The translations under genes and the position numbers were made by a program. Under the pieces are notes generated by a model. It searched no databases. It worked only from the letters and a program-made list of their open reading frames with translations, and was not told the origin of the DNA. From Oceanobacillus sp. HTM 045 (lineage in GTDB: Bacteria > Pseudomonadota > Alphaproteobacteria > Rhodobacterales > Rhodobacteraceae), in the NCBI GenBank assembly GCA_009733745.1, contig WNWL01000008.1, positions 62,001 through 126,000 on the forward strand: a DNA stretch of 64,000 nucleotides. The letters are read 5' to 3'. How positions within the stretch are numbered: position 1 is the first letter of the stretch; each line of letters begins with the position of its first letter. Positions 6,856 through 14,539 of the stretch are shown piece by piece.

Positions 6856-9087
6856 TTAACTGTTCCAGTATGCGTCGCTGTAGTCGTGCTGGCGGAGGCG
6901 CAACCCACCGTAGCCTCGTCCGTGGTTCTTCCGCTTGGGTTCAAGTCCTCGGCCCTCAAGGGCGTCGAAGAACCGGGACCGTGGGAGGACGAACTCGCCA
7001 TTGCGCTCGGCCCACGCGCGCCACGACGCAAGAAGGTCGTTCCGGGTCTCCCAACCGCCCACGTCCCGCTCGCAGCACTCCTCGATCCACGCCCCCACCG
7101 CATCCTGCCCTTCGAGATACTCCGCCGTCGCCGCGAGGACGCTCTCGGGCGGGGCAAGGCCCTGTTGCTGCCAGGCGAGACAGCCCTGGATCGCCCAGGC
7201 GAGGATGCCGGGCCATTCCCGGCGCAGCTTCTCGCCGAGATCCTTGTCGCGCTTCTCCTTCGGGATCGTCATGGTGAAGGGCACGAGGTGGAAGCGCCGC
7301 CGGATCGCCTCGTCGACCGAGCGCAGGCCGGGCTTGTGGTTGCCGACGATCATCAGCTTGAACTGCGGCGTGAAGGCGAAGAAGTCCTGCCGCATGAAGC
7401 GGGCCTGGACCTCGTCGCCGCCGGTGAGCGCCTTGATCCGGCTCTCGGCCCAGCGCCGGCCCTCCTCGGTCTCGACCGAGGTCACCAGCCGGGCCCCGCG
7501 CAGCATGGCGATCTCCGTCGGGTGCCGGTCCGAGCCGCTGGACGCGGTGAAGGTCTCGACCGGCGCGGTCTTGTGATAATCGCCGAGGATACCCGACAGC
7601 GCCGAGACGAAGACCGACTTCCCGTTGCCGCCGGAGCCGTGCAGGAAGGCGAGGCTCTGTTCGCGGGTCGATCCGGTCAGCGAATAGCCCGCGAGCCGCT
7701 GGAGGAAGGCCTGCAGCGCGCTGTCTCCGCCGGTCACCTCGCCGAGGAACCGGAGCCAGGCCGGGCAGGTGCCCGCCGGGGCGACGGCCGTGACCCGGGT
7801 CATGTAGTCCTCGCGCCGGTGCGGACGCATCCTCCCGGTGCGCAGATCGACCACCCCGCCCGGCGTGTTGAGTGCCCAGGGATCGGCATCCCACTGGTCC
7901 ACCGTGGCCGTGAGCCGCTGGTCGGACTTCGCCAGCCGCTCCACGGCGGCGACGGTCTTCGCCGAGGCAACCGTCCGGGCGAGACCCGGCTGGTCGCAGT
8001 CACCGGCCGCCGCGCGACAGACATGGCGGACCCAGTCGAAGGCGACCAGCTTCTCGTCCATCTGCCACCTGGCCCCGGTCCATCGCATCCAGCGCCCCCA
8101 GGGCGCAACGTACCGGAGGTCCCCGGCATGCCGGCCCGCGAAGCGCAGGGCGAGGCTCTCGTCGGAGAACTCGGGCGCCGCGCCGACGCAGGTATCGCCC
8201 GTGCATATGACCTGAGGTTCCATGGACGCCACCGCCTTTCCGGATGATCGATGTCTGCGGGCGATCTCCGCGAGATCCGCACCATTGCGCCGGGCCATCT
8301 CGCAGACCGTGCCGAAGCCGATGCCGGCACCGGGCCGGAACGAGCGCCACTTCTGCGCCACCTCTCCCGGGCGATGCTTCGCGCCGCTGCCCGACCAGTC
8401 CTCGGCGATCCGCAGCCCTTCGTCGCTGCCGCCGAAGTGGTCGTGCAGCCCCATCAGCACGTCGACCCAGTCGCCGTAGCCGATGTCGGGATCGATGAAG
8501 GAGAGGATGTCGCGGACCTCTCCGGCGCCCGAAGGACCGGTAGACGCCTCGGGGGTGCGCGTTGCGGTCCGCGTGTTCTCCAGCGCCGCGAGGATCGGAG
8601 CCGGCAGGGGAGGCAGTTCCCGGTCACCGGGACCGCCGTCGAGCCACGCATAGACACCTCTGCCGTTCACGCTGCCCGGCGCGATCACGTAGCCGCCTGC
8701 GCCACGGGTATCGATGCCGGGGCCGATCCTGCCGGCCGAGGTCGGCAATGCGCCCCGGAACCAGGCATGCAGACCGCCGCTGGGCGTGCGGGCGAGAAGG
8801 CCGCTTCGGATCGCCGGGAGAAGGCCGAGGCGCTCCGCGGTCGCTTCTCCGACCGTCTCCCCCGTCTCCCTGTCCACGTCGAGATCGACCACCGCGAGGC
8901 CGTCGCCCGTCGGCAGGCCGATCATCGCGTCGGGCCACTGGTGCCACCAGTCGCGGATGGTGCCGGGATCGGTGGTCGCCGCCTCCTTCCAGCGGACCAG
9001 CGGGCGCTTGTCCCGGCCGCAGGGGAAGACGCGGTAGCCGAGCGCAGCATGGGCAAGGGCGGCCTTGAGGCTGTACCCGCCGCTCAT
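6856..9087 (-). CDS. Phage/plasmid primase-polymerase fused to a D5-type SF3 helicase
   Basis: A 743-residue replication protein. Residues 1-165 are a bifunctional primase-polymerase domain (GLAVVDLDVDRETG carries the metal-binding aspartates, and SGGLHAWFR follows). A PriCT-2-like linker is around 185-265. The C-terminal half is a D5_N/SF3 helicase with Walker A GSGGNGKSVF and downstream helicase motifs (MIVGNHKPGL, EAIRRRFHLVPF). Such proteins prime and unwind DNA at the origin of P4-like satellite phages and integrative elements. The start overlaps the stop of the preceding gene (ATGA). The element should thus encode its own replication, at least ancestrally. Confidence 0.92.
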   Translation of the reverse strand: MSGGYSLKAALAHAALGYRVFPCGRDKRPLVRWKEAATTDPGTIRDWWHQWPDAMIGLPTGDGLAVVDLDVDRETGETVGEATAERLGLLPAIRSGLLARTPSGGLHAWFRGALPTSAGRIGPGIDTRGAGGYVIAPGSVNGRGVYAWLDGGPGDRELPPLPAPILAALENTRTATRTPEASTGPSGAGEVRDILSFIDPDIGYGDWVDVLMGLHDHFGGSDEGLRIAEDWSGSGAKHRPGEVAQKWRSFRPGAGIGFGTVCEMARRNGADLAEIARRHRSSGKAVASMEPQVICTGDTCVGAAPEFSDESLALRFAGRHAGDLRYVAPWGRWMRWTGARWQMDEKLVAFDWVRHVCRAAAGDCDQPGLARTVASAKTVAAVERLAKSDQRLTATVDQWDADPWALNTPGGVVDLRTGRMRPHRREDYMTRVTAVAPAGTCPAWLRFLGEVTGGDSALQAFLQRLAGYSLTGSTREQSLAFLHGSGGNGKSVFVSALSGILGDYHKTAPVETFTASSGSDRHPTEIAMLRGARLVTSVETEEGRRWAESRIKALTGGDEVQARFMRQDFFAFTPQFKLMIVGNHKPGLRSVDEAIRRRFHLVPFTMTIPKEKRDKDLGEKLRREWPGILAWAIQGCLAWQQQGLAPPESVLAATAEYLEGQDAVGAWIEECCERDVGGWETRNDLLASWRAWAERNGEFVLPRSRFFDALEGRGLEPKRKNHGRGYGGLRLRQHDYSDAYWNS

Positions 9088-9986
9088 GAGGCATCTCCCC
9101 CGCTAAGGATATCGGCGATCCGGCGCAGGTACGCTTTCTCGGATTCCTCGGCGACCCGTGCGACATGCAGGGCGTCGGGCGGAAGGAGTGCCTCGATCCG
9201 GTCCCTGAGCAGCCCGCGCAGAAGGCCCGCCGGCATCGCCTCGGCCTCGACCGCCTCCGTGACCTCTGGCGCCCGGCGCTCCCTCGCTTTCCGCGGTCTC
9301 GAAGGAAGCCCGTACCGCGCAATCTGGTCCGGGTTGATGGCGAGCCGTTCGAAAGTGAAGCGTATCCCCGGATCGAGATGCTCCCGGAGTTCGCGCTCGA
9401 GCACCACGTCGATCAGGACGCCGGCCGGGTCGTGATCGCCGATATAGAAGATGACGAGGTCCTGACCGTCATGCGTCGTGTTGATCAACTCGGCTGCCTC
9501 GTGGGCCAGCGAGATCGAGGAGAAGCCACCGGTCGGGTAGAGCGGGACGGCAAGTTCGGCACAGTCCCGCTGCACGACGCCCGCGATCGAGCGGCTCTCG
9601 ACCCAGACCTCGCAGCGCACCGGGCAGCCCTGCCAGAGATCGGCCCGGTAGAGGCCATGGACACGGCTCAAGAATTCGCCCGCATCGCTGAACGTGTCGA
9701 CGAAGTAGCCACGCCTGGTCGCGTCGGTGATCCAGCCATAGGGGATGGACCCGTTGCGACGCAGTTCTACCGCGCGGCGCTGGACCGCCTCGTAACCCCG
9801 GTCCGACTTCTCGACCGGCTCGGGCAGGCGCGGGTCCGTCATGCGGTAGAAGACATGGCGCACGCTCTGGGGATGGTCCTCCCGGAGCACGTCGATGATC
9901 TGCGCATCGAGCTGCGCGATCTGGGCTTTCGTCCGGCGCCGGCGCTTTAGCGGGCCAGCCTCGTAAACCTGGTCGGGAGTGGTCAC
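9084..9986 (-). CDS. Toprim-domain protein resembling the Topo VI-A/Spo11 catalytic fold
   Basis: A 300-residue protein of unknown function. After a basic start (GPLKRRRRTKAQ) comes a winged-helix-like segment (VRHVFYRMT...EAVQRRAVELRRNGSIPYGWI), then a Toprim-like core with acidic residues in VWVESRSIAG and FYIGDHDPAGVLID. The E plus DHD arrangement is what metal-binding Toprim domains of topoisomerase VI A subunits use. Similar proteins accompany primase-helicases in phage islands. The catalytic tyrosine of true Spo11/TopVIA was not identified; HVFYRMT is a candidate. The GTG start at 9986 overlaps the previous stop (GTGA). Confidence 0.65.
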   Translation of the reverse strand: MTTPDQVYEAGPLKRRRRTKAQIAQLDAQIIDVLREDHPQSVRHVFYRMTDPRLPEPVEKSDRGYEAVQRRAVELRRNGSIPYGWITDATRRGYFVDTFSDAGEFLSRVHGLYRADLWQGCPVRCEVWVESRSIAGVVQRDCAELAVPLYPTGGFSSISLAHEAAELINTTHDGQDLVIFYIGDHDPAGVLIDVVLERELREHLDPGIRFTFERLAINPDQIARYGLPSRPRKARERRAPEVTEAVEAEAMPAGLLRGLLRDRIEALLPPDALHVARVAEESEKAYLRRIADILSGGDAS

Positions 9987-10213
9987 CGGCGCCTCCCGCG
10001 GTCCGTCATCGTCTGCTCGTGGCGGAGCACGTCGTCGATGCAGAAGAGCACCTTGCCCTTGATCTTCATCCGGGGCGGACCCAGCCGCGCGGCGTGCAGG
10101 CGCTCCAGTGTGCGGACAGAGACCCGCCAGCGCCTGGCCAGTTCCTCGCGCGTCAGGAACCTCCTGTCGGTCGCCGGGTCCTCGCCGAACCAGCGCGGGT
10201 CTCTTGCGTCCAT
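9983..10213 (-). CDS. Small HTH protein, excisionase/MerR-like
   Basis: A 76-residue protein with the helix-turn-helix FLTREELARRWRVSVRTLERL (about residues 19-39) followed by a wing-like GPPRMKIKGKVLFCIDDVLRH. This is the pattern of helix_turn_helix_17/excisionase-type proteins, which bind DNA to direct excision or regulate a promoter. The ATG at 10213 shares its A with the upstream TGA (TGATG), and the stop overlaps the next GTG. It lies in the middle of the replication operon, so it may autoregulate it or assist excision. Confidence 0.7.
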   Translation of the reverse strand: MDARDPRWFGEDPATDRRFLTREELARRWRVSVRTLERLHAARLGPPRMKIKGKVLFCIDDVLRHEQTMTDRGRRR

Positions 10214-10470
10214 CAGCCCGACCTCCGGATCGCGAGGTAGCGGAACCGGCGCGGGCCGAGCCGCTGCTGCACGAGATGGAGGCTGCCTGCCGCGAACATC
10301 TCCATCGCGGCATCGGCGAGGGCATCGAGCGACGACGGCGCGGTCCGAAGCTGCCGGTCGGCGCCGAGATGGCCGACATGGTACTCGACCGCGTCGCCGG
10401 GTTCCGCCTCCCGGGCCCAGAGCCGCAGCTCTGCCGCCGTCGTCGCCGCGCGGATCAACGGGGCCCTCAC
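10213..10470 (-). CDS. Small phage-island protein, paralog of its upstream neighbour
   Basis: An 85-residue protein of unknown function. Its parts EYHVGHLGADRQ and LHLVQQRLGPRRFRYLAIR match corresponding parts of the 114-residue protein encoded just upstream (MYHSGLLGRDAA; VHLVQQRLGPGRFGYLAIA). The pair therefore arose by tandem duplication. GTG start at 10470, overlapping the upstream stop (GTGA). No catalytic motif or membrane segment is visible; it may be a small DNA-binding or subunit-like protein. Confidence 0.6.
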   Translation of the reverse strand: MRAPLIRAATTAAELRLWAREAEPGDAVEYHVGHLGADRQLRTAPSSLDALADAAMEMFAAGSLHLVQQRLGPRRFRYLAIRRSG

Positions 10471-10811
10471 GAGGTGCGCTCCTTGTCCGCCGGCCGCCGG
10501 CGTGTCGGAGACGGGGCTTCGCGACGCCGCCGGGTGCGTGCAATGGCTAGATAGCCGAAACGCCCGGGCCCAAGCCGCTGCTGCACGAGGTGGACAAGCC
10601 CTGCCTCGAAGGCGCGGCGGGCCGTGCGGGCCAGTTCCTGTAGCCGACGGCGCTCAGGTTCGGAACAGATGGCGGCATCCCTGCCCAGCAGCCCGCTGTG
10701 ATACATCAGACGGTTGCCGGGCATGGCCTGGCCGACCCAGGTCGCGAAGGCGAGGCCGGTGAGCGGACGCGGCGTGGAGCCGCCCGTGTTGGTGGGGTGA
10801 AGCATGGTCAT
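10467..10811 (-). CDS. Small phage-island protein, first of two tandem paralogs
   Basis: A 114-residue protein of unknown function. The core from about residue 18 (TGLAFATWVGQAMPGNRLMYHSG) to 95 (LGPGRFGYLAIART) resembles the next gene's product, and a basic tail (RRRREAPSPTRRRPADKE) is added. An in-frame ATG six bases downstream (10805) is an alternative start. It directly follows the sigma factor gene, separated by 13 bases, and is part of the same minus-strand operon. Confidence 0.6.
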   Translation of the reverse strand: MTMLHPTNTGGSTPRPLTGLAFATWVGQAMPGNRLMYHSGLLGRDAAICSEPERRRLQELARTARRAFEAGLVHLVQQRLGPGRFGYLAIARTRRRREAPSPTRRRPADKERTS

Positions 10812-10824
10812 GCCGTGCCTCTAC

Positions 10825-11418
10825 TCACGCCGGGCACGAACTGTCCCACCGGCCCGCGATCCCCCGCATCGCGAGTTCGGTACGCAGCACGGCGATACGG
10901 CGATAGAGGGAGGAGCGGGACAACCCGGACCCGTTCACCAGTTCGGCCGGGGGACTGGTCGCAAGGGACGCGCAGAGCATGCCATCGTCGGCGGACAACG
11001 CATCAATCACGTTCGCGACGTCATGGCGGAGCAGGAGGCGGTCTTCCGTGTCGCCGTCCTGTCCGTGCCAGGCGGTAAGTCCGTCCGCCTCGGAGAGGGC
11101 ATCGCCCAGCGTGTGGTCACCGTCCCCGATCGGCGCATCGAGCGAGAACATCGGTCCGCCCTGAAGCTGCAGCTGGCGGTATCTCTCCCTGGCAATCCGC
11201 GCGGAGCGATTGCGCAGGACCACATTGGTGAAGGCGCCGATGCTGCCGCGCGAGGGATCGAAGGCGGGAAGGCGGCGAAGGAGGTCGAGAAGGAGATCCT
11301 GGCGCAGATCGTCGAGATCGGCGGGCTGCAAGCCAAGCCTGCGATACAGTCGGCGCGCGGCGCCATCGGCTTCGCCGATCAGCGAACGGACGCGTTCGGG
11401 GGAGATGGGTTCGGGCAT
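10825..11418 (-). CDS. Phage-encoded sigma-70 family RNA polymerase sigma factor
   Basis: A 197-residue ECF-sized sigma factor. Region 2 is seen around residues 32-80: LDDLRQDLLLDLLRRLPAFD, then GSIGAFTNVVLRNRSARIAR. Region 4 is at the C-terminus, with a helix-turn-helix LVNGSGLSRSSLYRRIAVLR. No anti-sigma factor gene is adjacent. It lies between the unknown regulatory pair and the replication genes, so it probably directs RNA polymerase to element promoters. The sigma assignment rests on region 2; the promoter it recognises is unknown. Confidence 0.75.
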   Translation of the reverse strand: MPEPISPERVRSLIGEADGAARRLYRRLGLQPADLDDLRQDLLLDLLRRLPAFDPSRGSIGAFTNVVLRNRSARIARERYRQLQLQGGPMFSLDAPIGDGDHTLGDALSEADGLTAWHGQDGDTEDRLLLRHDVANVIDALSADDGMLCASLATSPPAELVNGSGLSRSSLYRRIAVLRTELAMRGIAGRWDSSCPA

Positions 11419-11524
11419 CTGCTCTGGCCTCGCTCATCGTTTCTGATGAGCCGATGGTGCCGAAAGTGGCCGGCGCGCAGGTGGGAACCGGGTGGGAAAA
11501 GCGTGGGATTCGGTGGGTGGCGGA

Positions 11525-12475
11525 TCAGTCGTCGACTTCGATCTCGGATGCTGCGACACCGAGTCGATAACCCCGACTGCGGACGGTGACGATTATCGTC
11601 TTGCTCTCGGCATCCGAGAACCCGGCAGACCTGAGCGCGTCGCGCAGCTCGCGGATCAGATCCTTGGCCTCGCGCCCCGTCGTGCCTTCGACATGGGAGC
11701 CGGAAGCGACCTGGTCGCGCGATAACGCCTTCTCCAGCAAGCGCTCGAAGACGGGAAAGATCTGGTGCGATAGAATGACAGAGCGCCCGTTCCAGATAAC
11801 CTCGGCAGACGCCCTCCGAACACGAAGGGTGGGCGCAAACGGGATCGGTGCAAGTGCCGTAAAATCGATCCCTGCGCCGACACCATTCGAGCTGTGCGTC
11901 AACACCTCACCGGTTTCAACCAGATGAATGGCGGCATCCTGGAGTCGCCGGGCGGCATCGGCTGGCAACTCCGGTGCGAGGATCGTGATGCCCGAGCCCC
12001 GTGCTGCCTGGCGCAATGTCGCGACGATGCCATCGCCGACGAGTGCGACGGGCTCCAGTGCAAGAAACACTGCCCGTCCCGATGGCGTATCGCCGAGGCG
12101 CCAAAGCTTCTCCGTTACGAGCTTCGGGGGCTTGCCGAAGCCCGCCGCTGCGCCAATCGCATATGCCAGTGCATCAGACCTGATGCGGAACACGCGCAGA
12201 TCGTTCTCGCTCAGCACAACATCCTTATGCCGATCGAGCGGGCACTCTGCCCTGAAAGCAACTCCTGCTCTCCGGATCGGCCGACAGGGCAACCCGCATT
12301 CGCAGCCTTCACAGACCTCCCAATCGGTGACTGGCGCCTGCTCGACGAGAATGCGTTTCGCCAGAATCCTGTCGAAGGCAGGGCCGAAAATGGGTTCGGC
12401 AACGCCGCCCGTCAGAACCGCGTCGTCACCGGCCTCACTCAGCCGCGTCAACAACCTCAAGATCGTCTCGGTCAT
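11525..12475 (-). CDS. Cysteine-rich protein with a C-terminal OmpR-type winged helix
   Basis: A 316-residue protein of unknown function. Near the N-terminus a CEGCECGLPC cluster (C55, C58, C60, C64, with C78 further on) looks like a metal or Fe-S site. The C-terminal 100 residues resemble a response-regulator-type winged helix: LSHQIFPVFERLLEKAL, a recognition-helix region AKDLIRELRDALRSAG, and the wing TIIVTVRSRGYRLG. No receiver domain is present. It overlaps the upstream gene by 41 bases, so the two are translated as a pair. It is probably a transcription regulator of the phage island, sensing metal, redox or a ligand. Confidence 0.6.
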   Translation of the reverse strand: MTETILRLLTRLSEAGDDAVLTGGVAEPIFGPAFDRILAKRILVEQAPVTDWEVCEGCECGLPCRPIRRAGVAFRAECPLDRHKDVVLSENDLRVFRIRSDALAYAIGAAAGFGKPPKLVTEKLWRLGDTPSGRAVFLALEPVALVGDGIVATLRQAARGSGITILAPELPADAARRLQDAAIHLVETGEVLTHSSNGVGAGIDFTALAPIPFAPTLRVRRASAEVIWNGRSVILSHQIFPVFERLLEKALSRDQVASGSHVEGTTGREAKDLIRELRDALRSAGFSDAESKTIIVTVRSRGYRLGVAASEIEVDD

Positions 12476-13676
12476 TCATCAGCCCGTTCCGCTCGATCAG
12501 CGTCATCACCCGCGCCTCGTGCTGGGTGCGCCGGAACTGCACGATACCCGGTGGCCGAAGCTTGACCGTCACCTGCGGCTGCCGCTTGCCCTCGCTCTTG
12601 AACAGGATCCGGAACACGAGTTCGCCCAGCCGCCAACCGCCGCCGAACGACACTGGCGTGCTCCCGAAATGCGTGAGCGCGTCGCCGCCGAGATCGCGCG
12701 AGCGGAACGTGCGCACAACGCGGGAATATCCCCTCCTGCCGGGCGCCATCAGGTCGGCCGCCGCCTCGATGATCAATACCTTGTCGATCAGCGGATCGTA
12801 GGCGGCATCGAAAGCGAAGCCTGGACCGGCGAGTTCGACAGGCCGAAGGGTGTAGAGATCCTGCGCATCGTCGCCGTCGAAGAAGCCGGGCCTTTCCAGG
12901 ATGATCGATGCGAAGAGTTCCGCGATCTCGGGCTGATGCGCCTTCCGGATGCGAGCCAGTCGCAGCATGCCGGTGTTCTCGGAGTACCGCAGCACCGCGT
13001 GGGAAATCTGGCGCACGCTGATGACCCGTTCGACCTGACCCTCGACGACCGGCATGGTCGAAACCATGGAGCCGTGGCTGACCACGAGGTTGATCTCGTC
13101 ATCGTCGTCGTAGTCGCCCACCCGGCAGTAGTCACCGAGAAACGCGTCACGGAAGAGCGCGGCGACGGCCGTCCGGAACGCCTCGACCTTCTCCTCTGTC
13201 AGGTCGATCGCGACGCCACGTTCCCGCCCGGCATATTCATGCAGGCGATCTGCGGTGAGCATCGCCATGTGATCGGCAGCCGCGTCAAAGAGGTCCGGAT
13301 GCTCCAGAAACACTCGGACAGCAATGTGCTTCGGGTCATGCGCCTTGTTCGGAGTATCTTCGTCGCCGGTCTTCATCTCCGGAAACAGGTCCACGCCGTG
13401 ACGGTCGGCTTGCGTCTGGATGATCTCGAGGCCCCTGGCGTTGCCAAGTTCGGCAATGCGGTGCAGATCGCCGCGCAGACCTTCCGGATAATTGTCCTCG
13501 GATCCGGTCAGGAGGTCATGCAGCGCGCTTCGGGCGTGGTCCTCATCATTGTTCAGGAGGTCCACGGAAAAGTCCCTGAAACTGCCTTCGTGCCGCGCCA
13601 GCAGCGGCTTCATCAGCTCCAGGTCGATGGTGCTGATGAAACGGGGATTCACAAACTTTTTCAAATTGCCCGCCAT
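12435..13676 (-). CDS. Unknown 413-residue protein paired with the winged-helix regulator
   Basis: No family was recognised. It begins MAGNLKKFVNPRFISTIDLE and contains an acidic patch around YDDDDEINLVVSHGS, followed by a VVRTFRSRDLGGDALTHFG section and a basic KLRPPGIVQFRRTQHEARV section near the end. It has no signal peptide and no clear membrane segment, so it is probably cytoplasmic. It is the first gene of the long minus-strand operon, and its 3' end overlaps the next gene by 41 bases in another frame. The strict pairing suggests a complex or antagonist pair with the cysteine-rich protein. Confidence 0.55.
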   Translation of the reverse strand: MAGNLKKFVNPRFISTIDLELMKPLLARHEGSFRDFSVDLLNNDEDHARSALHDLLTGSEDNYPEGLRGDLHRIAELGNARGLEIIQTQADRHGVDLFPEMKTGDEDTPNKAHDPKHIAVRVFLEHPDLFDAAADHMAMLTADRLHEYAGRERGVAIDLTEEKVEAFRTAVAALFRDAFLGDYCRVGDYDDDDEINLVVSHGSMVSTMPVVEGQVERVISVRQISHAVLRYSENTGMLRLARIRKAHQPEIAELFASIILERPGFFDGDDAQDLYTLRPVELAGPGFAFDAAYDPLIDKVLIIEAAADLMAPGRRGYSRVVRTFRSRDLGGDALTHFGSTPVSFGGGWRLGELVFRILFKSEGKRQPQVTVKLRPPGIVQFRRTQHEARVMTLIERNGLMNDRDDLEVVDAAE

Positions 13677-13811
13677 GGCGGATCCTCAATCATGTGAAAC
13701 GATTGCTCTTAATACGATTAGGCGCGCGAATGATCAACCTGTGAGGGCATCTGGGACGGATTTCGATAGCGGTGAGTAGAGGCCAAGGGAAACGAATGCT
13801 CCGAGGCCCAC

Positions 13812-14012
13812 ATGAAACGCCCCAACCCGCTCTCCCCGAGCCTGATGACCACGCGCGAGCGGCTGGACGAGCTCTGCCGCCTGCTGGCGCTCGGCCTGGT
13901 GCGGCTCAGGCTCCGGCAGTCAAGCGAAGTAGTCGAACCTGCCGGAGATAGTTCGCTTGGCTTCGTGCCTGACCGGAGCGGTCATGCAACCCCGCAGGAG
14001 GAGAGAGCATGA
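13812..14012 (+). CDS. Small conserved protein at the head of a recombinase module
   Basis: A 66-residue protein with the recurring pattern PNPLSPSLMTTRERLDELCR then LLALGLVRLRLRQSS. Small proteins of this pattern commonly precede DUF2924 and large serine recombinase genes in alphaproteobacteria. It may be a recombination accessory or directionality factor; this is inference from position. Its TGA overlaps the ATG of the DUF2924 gene (ATGA). Confidence 0.65.
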   Translation: MKRPNPLSPSLMTTRERLDELCRLLALGLVRLRLRQSSEVVEPAGDSSLGFVPDRSGHATPQEERA

Positions 14013-14539
14013 CCGACACCATTCCCGCCCGCCTGGCCGCGCTGAAGACCACGCCGACGACGGAGCTGAAGCAGCAGTGGCGCGACCTGTTCGACAGCGA
14101 GCCGCCGCCGTTCAACCGCCGTTACCTGGAGAGCCGGCTGGCCTACCGCATCCAGGAACTGGCCTATGGCGGGCTGAAGCCGGAGACCGTGAAGCGGCTG
14201 GAGCGGCTGGGCGAGAAACTGGACGGTGGGGACAAGAAGAAGCGCGGCATGCGCCTCGACCGCGACCGCCCGATCACTGGCACGCGGCTGATCCGCGAGT
14301 GGCAGGGCGTCGAGCACGTCGTCACCGTGACCGCCGATGGCTTCGAGTGGCAGGGGCGGCCTTACAGGTCGCTCTCGGCCATCGCCCGCGCGATCACCGG
14401 CACGCGCTGGAACGGCTGGGTGTTCTTTGGGTTAAGGCGCGGTGGCCGCAGGCCAGCGGAGGCTCCGGTGGAGCCTTCGCAGCGCCGTACGCACGACGCG
14501 CAAGCGTCGGGCCGGAAGAAGAGCCGGAGGGGCGGATGA
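14009..14539 (+). CDS. DUF2924 domain protein, recombinase partner
   Basis: A 176-residue protein. The N-terminal part LKQQWRDLFDSEPPPFNRRY followed by SRLAYRIQELAYGGL and the C-terminal DGFEWQGRPYRSLSAIARAI plus ITGTRWNGWVFFGL are characteristic of DUF2924. The last 35 residues are basic and low in complexity. The family is almost always encoded next to large serine recombinases and probably helps them act on DNA. ATGA overlaps join it to genes on both sides, indicating translation as one unit. Confidence 0.88.
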   Translation: MTDTIPARLAALKTTPTTELKQQWRDLFDSEPPPFNRRYLESRLAYRIQELAYGGLKPETVKRLERLGEKLDGGDKKKRGMRLDRDRPITGTRLIREWQGVEHVVTVTADGFEWQGRPYRSLSAIARAITGTRWNGWVFFGLRRGGRRPAEAPVEPSQRRTHDAQASGRKKSRRGG

